A stretch of DNA of 64,000 nt from Rhodosorus marinus (GCA_029953675.1 JAMWBK010000009.1:248001-312000), one strand, 5' to 3'. Numbered from the stretch's first letter, positions 21,801 through 36,568 are shown. Program-made: numbers and translations. The notes: generated by a model from the letters alone, not told the origin.

Positions 21801-24800
21801 GCCTATATTCAGAACGGCCAGCTCAATGAAAAAGAGGTTCTGAGCGTGGTGCGGACGGGGATCTGGGCTTCCGGCTTGGTGAAGTGAGCGATGTGTGTAC
21901 AAACCATCAGCGGGGAGCTGCAAAAGAGACACGGCTATGACAAGAGTGCAAAAAAAAGAAGCTATTGCAAAACGACCTTGAGCTCTGCACGAGGATGGAC
22001 TGTGTTTGTTGGTTAGGCATAGAAATCGACGATAAAGCCAGCTGCTCTAAGACGTAATCACTAGCTACGACGGAAGCTGTGCTCTTTTGCTCGTAGAGTC
22101 AAGTCGTCTGTTCAGAGACTACAACCCTATAGAGTTGTGTGTAGCCTATTTGAACGATCCGGTTCCGGTCATTCGCGAAGTAGCAAGTACCGAAGCTTCG
22201 TAACTTTGCCCCATCTTGGATGGACGAAGCTTGCTTCCAAGTTTTCGAACATAGCGCTTCCGTGTAACTAGAGCAGTTCGTTAAGCAACTCCAGGAGGGG
22301 AGGATGGATGAATCCAGACCAGATCCCCGCGACCATTCTGTCGATTCCAATGAAAAATTCGGCCATATCCCAGACAGCGCCAGATTCAGACAACGAAAAA
22401 TGGGCAAACAAATACAATTTTGCAAAAAGATTGTCACTCAAAACTTACAAAATCATTAAAAATTGTAGAGCATACATCGAAAAGGCGTTCGAGTTTTTCT
22501 CCAACAGACATTTTGGTTTAATTTTTCCAAAATATGAAAATACACACTTCGGCTCTTCACGAAACATCTCCCCCCAGTGCGAACCAAAAGTACAGCTTTC
22601 TTGATCAACCTGAGAACATTCGATTTCAGTTGAATCATGAAAGGATACATCAAAATCTAACGAAGACAAATCTCAAATGGCCAAAACAAATACAACGGTT
22701 TGACCAGATTCATCTCCTCCCTCCACTGTATGCTTCAGCCCCAAGTTTTAGGATAAAAACAAAATTTCACATCTTGCAATCACTTAGTACACACAATAAT
22801 CTGTATTCTTGGGAGGGTCCCTGGCAAGCCGCCCCATTGCCCCACCAAAAGAATGAAGCATATTTCAACGGTTTTGACCCCGCTGCCCCGATATAAGTAC
22901 AACCGACTCGCAACCGATTTTTGTGCCCCCTAGCTTGCCCCTTCCCCAATCGTGCCAAATTCGTGCTGCTGACTCACAACCTCACTAGAGGTGCAGGCTT
23001 TTTCAATGTGTTTCAATGTGGTAGCTCTTGAGGGGGTTACGTTGACAAACAGATGCGATGGAGCTGAGCGCGGTTGGCAGCTTCTTGCAGCATTTTTATA
23101 ATGAATTTCAGCTGAATATAACTCAATCTCAAATGGGGGATTTCAAGTTTTTCTGCATACGAGTAAGCTCTTATGTCTTTGTATTCTAGTTGCACAAAAT
23201 CACAGGACTTAGGGGCATCCGTTTCATGAATATACAAACTAAATTTACTCGACGGGCATGCCCCAATGCCCGATACCTGCCCCGAAATTATCGCAGACCC
23301 CATAGGAGTTTCAATGGTATCACAGAGATAGCGTATTCAACGTGGGCAAAGTCCCGCTCCACCCCTCCCCCCTCCCCCCCTACCACCTCATACGTTCTCC
23401 TCAATCTGCGGTACAAAACACGTTTCATGGAGTGTACAAGAATACAGCTATCCTCCACCTCTTTACAATTCCAAGTGGTGGAAAACATTTCTACTCAAGG
23501 GCCAATGAACTCACGAAAAGTAGAGAAAATGCTTGTATCCTCAGGTTGTATCCTCCATGCCCCTTCCAATTCCAAACGGTGAACGCTCCTCTACTAAAAA
23601 GAAAAGAAGAGAAAACAATCATCTTTCAAAATCAAGTATTTCTTAAATATATTGTTTCATTTTCACACGGAGATACTGGAAATCTTATAGTAATAATTAT
23701 TATTCATATATAGTTATATTTTGGATGAATATTTGAGAAAATGATGGCTGCAATGCCATAAGCCATCGTCGATCTGGATTCTCTACTTTTCTTTTTCTTT
23801 TTTTCAATCGTATCAAAGAGCGCTCAACGCCCACCCCCCTCCACCCCTGGGGTGGTACCTTTGTTCCTGGGGGCAGTGGAGAGTGGGCAGTGGAGATTGG
23901 GCAGGGTGGATCAAAAACAGCTTAGGAACATTTGAAAAAAAGGAAACCTATGTATCTCTCCGCTTGGCATGTGTCGCGAAAGTTCAGGTGGAGTAAGATT
24001 TCATATAAATTTTGAGTTGAGTTGAATCGAAATAGTTTTTTGATGGAGGAGTTTTCCAGCCCTTTGATATCACCTTGAAATCGACCTGGACGCAAACTTG
24101 TTTTGATGCAGAATCTCGATAGTCGCTGGCGGCGAGAGTAACTGCATCTGCATCTCGAATGGTCTGTTGTAAGTATCTTTTAGTTCTGACTTGACAGAGC
24201 AAGAGCCAGTCACGGTTCGGTGTGATTGTGCTCTGAAACTGCCATAGCCTCTTATATCAGGAATTCAAATCTCAGCGCTGGTGAGGTTCTCCGCCCTAAG
24301 CGTTCTACTCTCTGTGGACGTCTCGGCCATCGACATTTGATAATTTTCACCAAAAATTTCCTATTTGCTCGAGATTGTCACACGATGACATCTATGGGCA
24401 ATAAAAGCCCGTAGCCCTGTCCAGATCAGCGCTAGTGATCAGAGCACAGACGCGCTCAGCCCTCAAAACAAAATGTACTAGAGCAAGCAAAGCGCAACGA
24501 GCATAGACCTTTTTTTTGTCTGGGGTTCGGAGTTAATGCCCGTCTTCAAGCTAGTCGTGGAGTAATGTGGGCATGACCCCCAAAACAGCAAATCTGCTTT
24601 GAGAGTTTTGGGCTGGGAATCCGTTTCAGATTCGTAAGATGCCAAACACAAGCCCATCGGTGCAAAAGTAAGTAGAGATCCGCAACTAATGCGTCAAGGA
24701 ACTTGTTGTACGCCTACTTTTTGCCACTCGGAAATTCGGTCCATCTCTACCTCAAACTACCCCAAACGGGTTTACAGCTGTTTCGTACTGCTTTTGGAAA

Positions 24801-25033
24801 ACACATTCAAGAGGAATAGTGCGGAAAATGCGTTTAGTTACTACTGTTTTGGAGCCTTCTCGACCTGTCCAGCCGCTCTCGGCTCGTTTCTCAACTTGGT
24901 CGACCGTTCACAACTTTTTTTAGTCACGCCAAGGGCCGTGTGCAACGTTTCTGACCAAGGGAGCCCTCCTGAGCGTTCTTCCCTTGTCCCATCCCGGGGG
25001 GAAGGCCGCTTCCCACTTTGTGGGCTCGCAACA
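18862..25033. other. AT-rich intergenic stretch with C-tracts
   Basis: Apart from the doubtful frames at 21260-21932 listed separately, nothing here looks like a gene. Long C-runs stand in AT-rich DNA (19345-19353, 19464-19492, 21060-21066, 23363-23382), and short imperfect repeats occur near 23460-23580. No RNA gene was recognised. Confidence 0.45.
21260..21932 (-). CDS. Possible two-exon gene of unknown function
   Basis: Two overlapping minus frames have protein-like content. The frame ending at 21618 follows a good acceptor (CTCTTTTGCAG near 21921) and reads NLFFIELAVLNIGEGDSLF. The other frame (21652-21260) reads LTIAGRTHILRLPTRTEMGVEVEVEG and ends with a GTGAGT donor-like site after ETLETLK near 21300. 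I could not find a splice that joins them cleanly, nor the first and last exons. No family recognised. Confidence 0.25.
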
Positions 25034-25126
25034 AGCTGATCGATTCTCGGGAGAGGATACTTCAGACATGTGGGGAATTAGTTTAACAGCCTCCTAAGTA
25101 TCCTGTGCCTCACGAATCGATCAGCT
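25034..25126. repeat. Nested inverted repeat
   Basis: AGCTGATCGATTC (25034-25046) pairs with GAATCGATCAGCT (25114-25126), and inside it AGGATACTT (25054-25062) pairs with AAGTATCCT (25096-25104). The unpaired centre is about 33 nt. It lies about 0.6 kb before a decayed gypsy RT and may be the remains of a small inverted-repeat element. Confidence 0.8.
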
Positions 25127-25689
25127 AGTTGATTCATTAGCGATCCGCGCTGAATGAGGGGCAGAGATTGTCAAGGAAGAGCCCCTCCCAGTGGCTCAAC
25201 ACACACACGCCCAAACTGATGACTCTTGAAGTCCCTGTTGGTCCCCCAAACGAGTTGCAGATATTGTCGTGCACGACGCGGACGGTCTTTGCAACGCGTA
25301 TGTAGACCTGACTCTTCCATGTCCTCTTGTCCCCTCCCTATTTGTCCTCTTCGACTCGAGAGCGAGGTGCGGTTGCTCGCATCATGCGCCAGGAGGAGGT
25401 AGCGTACCAGGAAGCCCTTACGAACGTAACCGCCTGCCAAAAAAAATCGTCTGCGTCACCACAGTTTTTCTCAGCTTGTCATCGATGTCTTTGGATTCAT
25501 CGAGAGTTCAGGGGTCGCCTAGCTTCGAGACTGTTTCCGGGATCACGATGAGACTCACTCGCTTTTCTTCTCTTCGTCGAGCTGTATGCTGTGCCGTTCG
25601 GATGCGTCATTAGTCTTAGCTGCCCGTTCTCTCGGTTTGGCCTAGCCTTCTCCCTCTCAGGGTTGTTGTCTCGGAATAAACGATGAACA

Positions 25690-26200
25690 ATTTGCTACGC
25701 GGCCGATCGTTACGATAAGCTCGACAGATGGGAGCGGCAGAAGCTAATACTCCCAAGACGGCCTTTGTCTCCGAGTTGAGTCACTTCGAATGGAGAGCAG
25801 CACCGTTCGCGCAGACATCGTTGCCGTCCTACTTTTCGAAAACGATGACAGAAGTACTGCGCGCATTCCCGTGACGGAGCGTCGTAGGGTACTTGGATGA
25901 CATCCTGAGCTCAGCGAAGATGAGGTGCAACACTGCCAGGAAGTGAGGGAGATATTTCGACGTCTTCTCGGGAAGAAGCTGTTTTTACTGTGGAAAAAGC
26001 CGCATATTAAGAGTAGAGAGGTGGATTATTTTGGGGTTCATCGTCGGAGGAGATGATTTGAAAATTGATGCTGGAAAGGTAGCAGCCGCGGCAGAGCTAC
26101 GGTTTCCGAAGAACCTGGCGGGGTTGCGATGTTTTCCAAGGTCCCCTGGCCTTTGGTTCATCGCCTTTGTGATGATGATGAGAAAGGATGGAGCAATAGT
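25690..26200 (+). mobile_element. Decayed Ty3/gypsy RT palm fragment
   Basis: In broken plus frames the DNA reads TPKTAFVSELSHFEW, then PSYFSKTMTEVLR, then VGYLDDILSSA (the YxDD catalytic motif, about 25886-25920), then REVDYFGFIVGGDDLKID--KVAA. These are the successive blocks of a gypsy RT palm and thumb. Stops and frameshifts separate the blocks, so it is a pseudogene. It holds the part that is missing from the fragments at 8400-10146, though nothing shows that they come from the same copy. Confidence 0.75.
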
Positions 26201-26894
26201 GCACATATCCAAATCCTTGCTCTCCGAGCGGGTAAGACCCTATGCGCAGATCGCACAGAGTCGATTCGACTCAACCTACACTAATATATCGCATCTAACC
26301 GCTGTACGGAGAGACTGTATTTATCAGCGGGAACCCTGAGTACGTGAGCAATACTGCATAATCATAATCACGTCGTTCCTCTTCCTCTAAATCACGGAAC
26401 AAAGCCCAAAAGCATTTTTTTGAGCCAGCTTGTCATAAGTTCTTAGACGGTCGCCCGCTATCCTCCCTGTCGAACCGTCGTCCAAAGACTCGGACGGTTC
26501 ATGCGTCTCAGGCTAGATACGGTTGTTGCAGGTCGTCCTCCCAAAGGGTATCTCTGCAACCACCTACCGATTTCTGATTGCAGGATTAACAAAGGTGCAC
26601 CGCGACAGCGAGTTCCATTTTGGACATGAATAGGAAGAGAGGACTCTAGCAACTCGAGCAGCATGATTGTGGAAGGAAAAAGCCTCATCGTAGAACGCGT
26701 CTTGCTTCTTGGCATCATCAACACCTCAAAATGAAAAGATGAGCCCTCCAGGCTGCTGACCCACGCAAGCTCACGGACGCTCGTTCTTTGTTTTGGCTGA
26801 ATCCTTGAGTCCCCCCGGAGGAAACTCTCTTTTTCTCAAAAAACAATATTTTTCCTCCTCATTCGACCCCGGCCCTTTTTCTTCGCCAAAAGTC

Positions 26895-27420
26895 ATTAGG
26901 GGAATGCCTGTTGGAGCAGCTCATCATATGGTAAAGTCTCATAGTTTCCATGCAAACCAGTACCATCTGATTACCTACACAAAACAGAAGATTAAGACAC
27001 ACGTCCGCCAAAGTACTGAGCATATTCTGCACTGGAAACGAGTGTTTTGCCGCGGCAATCCCCGGCTTGCTAGGGTTCCTGTAGCGTTTGCCTTCCCTCG
27101 AACTGTTTTGGGGAAGTACCTTGGAGCAAGTCACCACATGGTATACTTTCGATGCAAACCAGTATCATCTGAATGCTTACTGGTAACAGAAGACTAGAAT
27201 CCACGCCCGCTTGAGTACTAGCATATTCTGTATTAAAAACGACCGTTTCCGAACTAGGGTTCCTCTAGCGTTTGCCTTCCATCGAAATGTCTAGGCGAAG
27301 TACCTTAGAGCAAGTCACCACATGGTATAGTTTCGATGCAAACCAGTATCATCTGAATGCTTACTGGTAACAGAAGACTAGGACCCACGTCCGCTTGAGT
27401 ACTAGCCATATTCTGTACTT
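26895..27420. repeat. Degenerate tandem repeat, about three units
   Basis: Blocks recur in order: GGGTTCCT-TAGCGTTTGCC (27073 and 27257, 184 nt apart), GGAGCA-GTCACCACATGGTA, CGATGCAAACCAGTATCATC and CTTACTGGTAACAGAAGACT. A more diverged unit starts near 26897. The array ends about 240 nt before the start codon of the S6K-like kinase gene. Confidence 0.85.
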
Positions 27421-27662
27421 AAAACCGACCATTTCTCATTCGATGTTCCGCTCGCTAGGGTTTTGTATCGGGCGGGGTTGTTGACGGAAGGGTTGAAAGG
27501 GGAAGGTCAACTGAGGGAAGTGAAGGAGAACAAGCGAAAGCCTTGACCTGCTTCCTTTGTAAGATCTGTCTTTTATTGTGTGTAAAAAAGAAGCGTTATC
27601 AATTAGTTGGGGTGGAAGTGTTTCCTTAAATATTATTGGAGGAATTTTGTTGAAAAAGTTTC

Positions 27663-29648
<1,986 letters not shown>

Positions 29649-31965
29649 CTGCCAGCAGAGATGAGGTTGTCCTAAGGATTTTGTACTGAACATAATGAAC
29701 CCCTCCACCATTATTTAAAAGCGACGTGCCCGGAAAGAATTGAAGCCAGTCCAAGCCGAAGGGGTTTCCTTCACTGGCTATCTGGATTCCATAGTTTTTG
29801 TCCGCTTCTTCGCAACCACAGCGCTCCGCTACTATATAAGCACCCAGGCTGCCAGCGGTAGGGCTCAAATATGCCAAGTAAGACAGGCGCCGCTCCGCTC
29901 TTGAATGCTTTTACAAAAGAGCTCCCCGTCAACCAGAGCGCCTCCACAATGCTTTACAATAACCACGCCAAAAGGAGAACGCAAAAAAAGCATTGCGGGG
30001 AGCACGAAGACTCAAAAACACTCAAGACAACGAAGATTTGTTGAAAAGTGCCAGTTAGTTCATATCAGCCGTTTCTGCATCTCTCTACTGGTTCGCTGCC
30101 TACACACACGTGCCCCTAAATTACCTCCGTGAATTCTTCTGGATTACGTAAAAAAGAAACTGATTCGCCGGTCAAGAGATTCCATAGAGAGTTTTTCACT
30201 ATACAACATCTCTGCCTTTTCTCCATCTCCATACACACACACACCCACACAGCAGCGCAGATGCGTGTAAAAAATAAGAATGACTTTTTTCTACATTCAC
30301 ACACACCCCGAAAATACCCATACGTACTAGATTTCTCACGGAGAAAGACACAAAAACAAGAAGGAATTGATATTTCCACCAGCTTCTTCCAACCCCCCCA
30401 CCCCCCCAATACACCCCAATACACCATTTACTCCACGGGGATAAGCTGGTGCGATATTTACCTCATTGACGACTAATCTTCTGTTGCTCAAAATAATTTC
30501 GAAGGATATCTACATTTTACCAAATGTTTTTCCAAAAGCATAACTAGCAATTGTCATCAAAATGAGTATAACAAAAAAAAACTCAAGTGATTCCATATGG
30601 TCTCCATTAACACAATTCCTCTGCTCTCCGGGCCCCCACCCCCCCCCCCGCCCGCTCCCGCCCCGTGGGGCTGCTTCACTAATATCTACGAATAGTATTA
30701 TATTTTTTTAAATGTAGAAGCAAGTTACGTATATATACAACTACAAGCGTTGTAAACTGCATTTCTTGAAAGGAAAAACAGCACTTTTTAGAAATGCTCC
30801 TCGTTGATTATGAAAATTCTAGTACTTAGCCTCTTACCAAAAATTGTCGTTTACGGCTCCACTGACGTTTACTCGGAAGAGAAAAGAGGGGCAGGGGGGG
30901 GATGGGGAGGAACGTTGTGTTATTTTATTTTATTTTAATATTTTTGAACTCACTGATGTATCAGAAAGGATGAAATGGACATGAAAAGAGCAGTTCTCCG
31001 TTTCTGACAGCAAAGTACGTAAGCAGGTCCGCAAGGGACCCGGAGGTCTCTATGCACTCTCTCCAAAATGGTTGTAGTTTTCTATCAATTGAAATATGAA
31101 ATGTGAAAATTATTTAACGGAACTCAGTATCTGAATAAAACGAACCAACGAAAACTATCCACCAACATGATAAGGACATTTGTAAAACTTTCATTAGTGT
31201 TTCGTCTCTGCATTATTCAAAAAAAGCGGGAACTTTCATGGGAAGAGAGCACTAATCCAGAATCGATTTGATGATAAATCATTATCTGTAAAATATTTAA
31301 ATATACAAATGGAAGCAACAGTTTACCAATGAAGAAGACGGGGATAACCATATAGGACGCGTGGTAGGTTTTAAATAGCTAATAGATTGGCCGGGGAAAC
31401 TAAATTAAGAAAAATTACAAAAACACGGTGAAACGAGTTGAAGATATGGACTTTTCATAAAAACATTGAATTTCTTTGTTTTAAATAAAAAATTCTTCTT
31501 CTGCTTCTTGAAAGTCTTCTGTTGAGGTTGGAAAGAAGACGCACAGTCTAGTTGGGGTTCGCTATGATGCACTTTTTTTGGTTTTTTTCTCTCTCTCTCT
31601 CTCTCTCGTGTGCTCTCTCAACTTTTGACGTTAAAGGGTGGTAGAAAAGGAGTGCGATGGTTCGCAAGTTGGAAGGGAGGATGGGAGGGGGAGTGAAGGG
31701 AGTGAGATAGGATTGTGGAGGTGCTACATTTTTCGCATGGAGAAAGCCATTTTTGGTGGGGTTGTAGAGTGTGAGCAGTGTTGGGAGGAACGTGGTGGTT
31801 TCGGAGGATTATCGATTGGGGGTAGTTGTTTGTTTTGAAACGTGTTGGTGGCTAGGGTTTGGGTGGTATAATGCTTGCTTAGACTGAGGGAGGCGAGCTG
31901 CTTTCGGGGTGTGAACCCTCTTTATTGTTTGTTGTTTTTCGAGTGATCTGATTAGCTGAGGAAAA
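29649..31965. other. AT-rich intergenic stretch
   Basis: No gene seen. It has C-runs near 30390-30406 and 30638-30654, a G-run at 30893-30901, a CA-rich block near 30230-30305, and a (CT)n microsatellite at about 31588-31607 roughly 360 nt before the next start codon. The last 350 nt are G-rich and probably belong to the promoter or 5' leader of the Hint-domain gene. Confidence 0.45.
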
Positions 31966-34414
31966 ATGCGTGGTGGGCGATTTCTACAGGTCCTGCTTTT
32001 GTGGTACGTGCACTTGCTTACCTCCTATTTGCGGGTTTCAGACTGGGCGATCAATGTCTGGCTAGCAGATTAGGGCTAAGATGACCGACTTTTTCGATGT
32101 GCCTGTAGGCTCTGGATTTGTCTAGGTAGAGGCAGTCCTGTAGACGTTCAAAAGATATCAATAGATATGCCAGGGCGGCAAGCAGACGTGCAGACCAGCG
32201 TTGAATCTTTTGCGATCGAAGTTCCAGATGTTTTTGAGCGTATTACTCCATACTCGATTTCGCTGGACAAGGAACATGTCCTAGTTGGAGTCAAATACGA
32301 GGAGGCGGCTGGGGGCGGTCGCGCAACGCTGTTTAAGAAAGTCGGGGATAGGAAGTGGGTTGAAGTTCTTCAAGTTTTCCATCCTGACTCCCTTAAGGAC
32401 TTCGGGGACTCGGTGGATTTGGACGTGGAAAAGGGGTGGATATTCGTAGGACTTGAGAAGCGTTTGGGAACTGTGCTAGAACCAGGGCACCAATGTAATG
32501 GTAGTTTTGATAAGTGTGGTCACGTAAGTCTCGTTCCTATTTGCCATTTCGTGTGCTATACTGGACAAACAGATCGTGTGTCTCACCCCTCTTATTGCTT
32601 GCGAATTGTTTAGGCTTACTTCTTCAAGTTTAATATCCTGGATTCGGGCGAGTATGAGGTCGTTGAGACAAAGAGATTGGATGGCAGCGACTCTGCAGAG
32701 CAGTTCGCGTTTCACATTGACCACTACGGCAACAAGGTTGTGGTGACAACGAGACATGGATTTGAGCTCTATGACATGGAATCGGGCTCACCAGAGCTAG
32801 AATATACTTTCAACGCACTTGATAAAGCTCCCGAAGCCTGGGATAACAATAGAGCCACGATCGATGTCACCGACTGCGAAATGAACGCAGACTACATACT
32901 CTGCGGGATTGCCACAAAGTCGACCAAGTACGTCCTCGTGACTCACCACTCATTAACTCTTGGCTTCGTTGTTTTGACTGTTGCGCTCTGTCCTTTCCGC
33001 AGACGGGATGGCGAGAAGTTTCCCCCAACTTACATAGCTGATCCTTGGCTATCGCTGCATAAATGGAATGAGATGTCGCAGAAGTACGAGTACGAAATGA
33101 ACATTCTATACAGAGACATGTTCCCGAATGGAGATCATTGGCATGATATGATCAGGGTGCATGTGGGCGTAGACAAGGAAACCAACTTGTTCGTAGCCGG
33201 GTTCCCGTCCTCTGGATATGAACAATATACATTGTTCGATGAAAATGGAAACCCGCAATATTACGGTGACGGTAACGATGGTTACCCGTACAGGGTTGGC
33301 GAGGTATTTTTCGACGCCGGGAGAGTTGTGATGCTTAGTGTCGATGAGAACGCCGAGAAAGGATATACATATCAAGAAGTAATAGCGCCCGTGGGATCAG
33401 GGGACGCGGAAGATAGTTTTGGCTTCACAGGATCGTGCAGCGGTGGGAGCTGTCTTGTATGCAGCGACGATTTAGATCAACCGCGTTGCCACATCGTAGA
33501 GAAAGATGACTCCGGCAATTGGATAATTGAAAAGAGACTGGAGAAGCAGCTCGACCCGAAAAATCAATCGATCGGGGACAGCTTTGGTTTTGAGGCTGTA
33601 CTGCGCAATGGGACCGCCGTGATTACAGATTCTCAGTTCATCAATATTTACGAAGACGTTAGCGAGGTCAACACGCTGGCTCCAGAAGTATTGGAACCCG
33701 AGGTAAGTTGGGTTGAATGATTCTGCCCTCTTAGAATTGCGAGGAACGGCCTTCTTAGTTCTTCTTGCTCGCTTTTGCTAGGGATCATCGGCACTCTGCT
33801 TTGCTAGAGGTTCCAACGTTTTCGTTGAGGGCGAAACACCGGGAGAAGCTGTGGAGTCGAAAATTGAGAATATTTCTGTTGGTGATAGAATTGGGTCAGT
33901 GGACGAGAGTGGAAACTTTGTTCTTAGCGAGGTTTTCCTCGTTCAACACGTGTCGGACATGACGGAGTACGATGTCCGTCACATTACATATGACGACAAG
34001 AGTGGTTTGTCGCGAACGCTGGTAGTTACACCTGGACATTTGCTTGTCAGTGGCCGCACTGAGCGGGGGCTCAGTTACGTGACAGCTTCCAAGGTGACTG
34101 CCGGTACCGTCCTCTTCGTTACAGATGGAAAGGGCGCCATGGTGGACGTCTCCGTAACGAGCGTTGACGAGAGCAAGTCTAGAGTCGTAAACCTTCACAC
34201 AATGTCGGACCGAATCGTTGTGGAGGGTGTCGTAGCAAGCTGCTTTGCTGAGGTGCCCCTACTTCGCGGCCTTTATTTCTGGGAATGGATCATGTCCGTT
34301 TTAATTAGACCAGTGAAGGTCCTGCACAGAATGGGCCTGAGAAAGTTGGCCCAAGCGATGGACGTCTCTGCGAACATGCTTTCAGCTCACATGTTTAGAT
34401 TGTGCAAGGTGTAG
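31966..34414 (+). CDS. Secreted FG-GAP-like protein with C-terminal Hedgehog-type Hint (Hog) domain
   Basis: Five exons: 31966-32003, 32109-32523, 32614-32927, 33003-33702, 33782-34414; 699 residues. It starts with a signal peptide (MRGGRFLQVLLLWLWICLG) split by the first intron. Residues about 40-485 have repeated FGDSVDLD, FGFTGSC and FGFEAV blocks, like FG-GAP beta-propeller blades. Residues 490 to about 645 are a Hint domain: nucleophile candidate Cys495 in ALCFARGS, ENISVGDRI, the TxxH motif TPGHLLV (Thr572, His575), VVNLHT, and the closing VEGVVASCFAE (Cys643), which is the Hog-type ending ASCYA. The last 55 residues are amphipathic and hydrophobic, in the place of the adduct-recognition region of Hedgehog proteins. 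By family precedent the Hint part would cleave before Cys495 and could attach a lipid to the secreted N-terminal part. A Gly before the Cys, usual in Hedgehog, is a Leu here. Red algae are known to carry Hog-domain genes. Confidence 0.85.
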
Positions 34415-35033
34415 GATGGCTTTCGTACGAGGATAGACCTGTTAATAATTAAGTAAATACCTGTCGCTTTTTATAAGAATTTGATCCTCCACGATCATAG
34501 CAGAGCACTGGGTCCAACTTGAACCTTTTTCGATAGGGTCCAGTGGTTGCAACCTCCTCAGATGGATCCAGGGCTTCGTTATTGACCCTCCCGATGCACA
34601 AGTACATCCACGTTTGAAAGCAAACCAACGGGCGCTGGTTGGGGTGGGGTACAGCACTTCCGAGCTTATTCGCCTGAAACTCACAAGATTCCCGGTCAGA
34701 TCTCGGTTGAACGGGACTTGGCCTTGGGGCCTACTACCCTCCGCCATTCGTGCATGGAGCGGGTTGCTGCTGCGTTTACCTTAGCGCAGTTCGATTGCAG
34801 CACAGGAGAAGGCCATTGGTGGGTACTCAAACGATGGAAAACGAGGCAGGAACCGCAACTCATTGAGATAACGCCACCGACTCCCTCGGTAGATTGCGCC
34901 TGAAAATAGAACCGGGCATGGCTAGGTTAAAACGCACACGCTATAATGGAAAACGAACGCTAGGGGGAATGGCATATGCCCGGCCAATACACCCAGTTCT
35001 TTGTTGACAACCAAGCTATCCTCTTACGCTCTT
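34415..35033. other. Short intergenic stretch with a weak minus-strand frame
   Basis: A 101-codon minus frame (34747-34442) reads LTGNLVSFRRISSEVLYP... and ends just beyond the 3' end of the Hint gene. A possible upstream exon follows TTCTATTTTCAG near 34902. Content is unconvincing and no family is recognised. Confidence 0.25.
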
Positions 35034-35586
35034 CTACTTGAGTCTTGCCTCAGCCTGGCGAAGCGATAAGAAATCTTGTACTCTGTGCTCTGGAAGAGAT
35101 CGCAGAAACCTGAAAGCCTCTGGAGAGCAGAATCTCAAGCGGGTTTTCGGGTCTGTATAGTTGGCCTTGAAAGTTGCGAGAGAGAAAGAGACAAAAAAAA
35201 AAAGTTAGCACAGGTTCCATTCTCGGATTGAAAGGTTCAAAGCTAGAAAATCTGCGCGGAAGTCTTCCGGTTGTGGGCCCTTGTTTGGGTTTATAGGAGA
35301 TACGGACCTTGAAGCCAGTTAGATCGCAATATTTCTTCGGAGGTAGAGTAGAAGGCGGTGAATCGATGTTATAGTAGGTCGGTACATCCGGAGGAAGAAG
35401 CTCGAAATTCTCGCTCCCAGCAAGCTGTTTCAAGCTCTTATAATTTCTTCCTTTTTTTGACGTAACTTCGTTGACATAACCTCCGTCCAACTTTGCCTGA
35501 ATGTCAATGACATCGTTGCTCAACCCAGTTCCATCTCCATTGCCATCCACAACTTTCCGTTTCCTTCGCACTTGATCCTTCGACAT
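35034..35586 (-). CDS. INO80 complex subunit C (Ies6-like, YL1-C domain)
   Basis: Two exons, 35586-35308 and 35165-35034, with a 142-nt phase-0 intron; 136 residues. The chain has the Ies6/INO80C signature: RNYKSLKQL, then DVPTYYNIDSPPS, PPKKYCDLTGFK at the end of exon 1, continued in exon 2 by ANYTDPKTRLRFCSPEAFRFL. The second part is the YL1 C-terminal domain. In animals and yeast this subunit sits with the Arp5 module of the INO80 chromatin remodeller and is needed for nucleosome sliding. The basic start (MSKDQVRRKRKVVDG) would serve as a nuclear signal. Its length is shorter than the human protein but keeps the conserved core. Reading through the intron would give an unrelated tail, so splicing is required for the YL1 domain. 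Confidence 0.92.
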
Positions 35587-36568
35587 TCTGCAAGGAAAAT
35601 ACTCCTAAGCTTCCTTTACTACAACAAGAAGAAACGCTTGGAAAAATCCCGTATTAATCTCTCATCTAGCAGGCATCCGCCATCAACGATACTCTCCAGG
35701 ACCATTAATCCACTTTACCCCTCCCTCCCACACTGTCTAACAAGACGACTGCCGAAGGCCATTTCTTGTTACCAATCTTTGCCAAGGCAACCCAATCATC
35801 TAATTTATTCTTAAATATAAGAAATAGCAAGTATGATATTATCCGAACTAATATAGGCTAATTTCTCCCCAAAACCATTTTTCTTTTGCTACGTGACGTT
35901 AAAAAGACCCACAATTTCTTCAATAATATCAATAATCATCGTCGTACTTATTTCAAAGTAAAATAATATATTTATAACCAATGAGTTTCAATTAAACGTA
36001 TATTTCGTTCTTATTTTTGGGCTTGTTGGAATGAGAGTGACTGGCGGGGAGGGTTTTTGGTGGTTTCACCGCTTGAGGGCGTGCTTGATGCCACTGAGAC
36101 TCCTCCGAAGTGGTGCTAAAAGGTGTCGCTGACTAAGATTCTGGAAAGTGGATTATCACTGTTTTGCTGACGGGTTGTCGCTGGTCGAGTGGTTCCCCTT
36201 TGCGAGGCGCGGTTTCGTCCCGGATACTAGACGGCGTACGTGCAGCAGGGAGCTTATTTCGACCATAGAAACTAGGCCTGCGTCGCATCGCATTACATTG
36301 ATACCCCCATCGTGTTTTATATCCCAAAAAACTAAAAGATATGACAATTGACCACAGAGCTACTACTCGTGGGTGAGTAGCTGTGTAGAGAAGCCATCCA
36401 AAGGCTTATTTGCGAGCGCCCATCTCGTGCCACAAAGAATTACAGTTGAACACCTCAGAGAGTGTGCACATGGCGACAATTGATCGGAAGAAACCGCAGA
36501 GCAATAATAGGCGGACATCTTAGACTGAAAGTTGTCTAGTGAACGTTCACCTTCCGACTACCAGCACT
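35587..36568. other. Intergenic stretch, no gene seen
   Basis: AT-rich to about 36000, then mixed composition. Short frames at 36133-36351 overlap on both strands without protein-like content. Confidence 0.4.
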
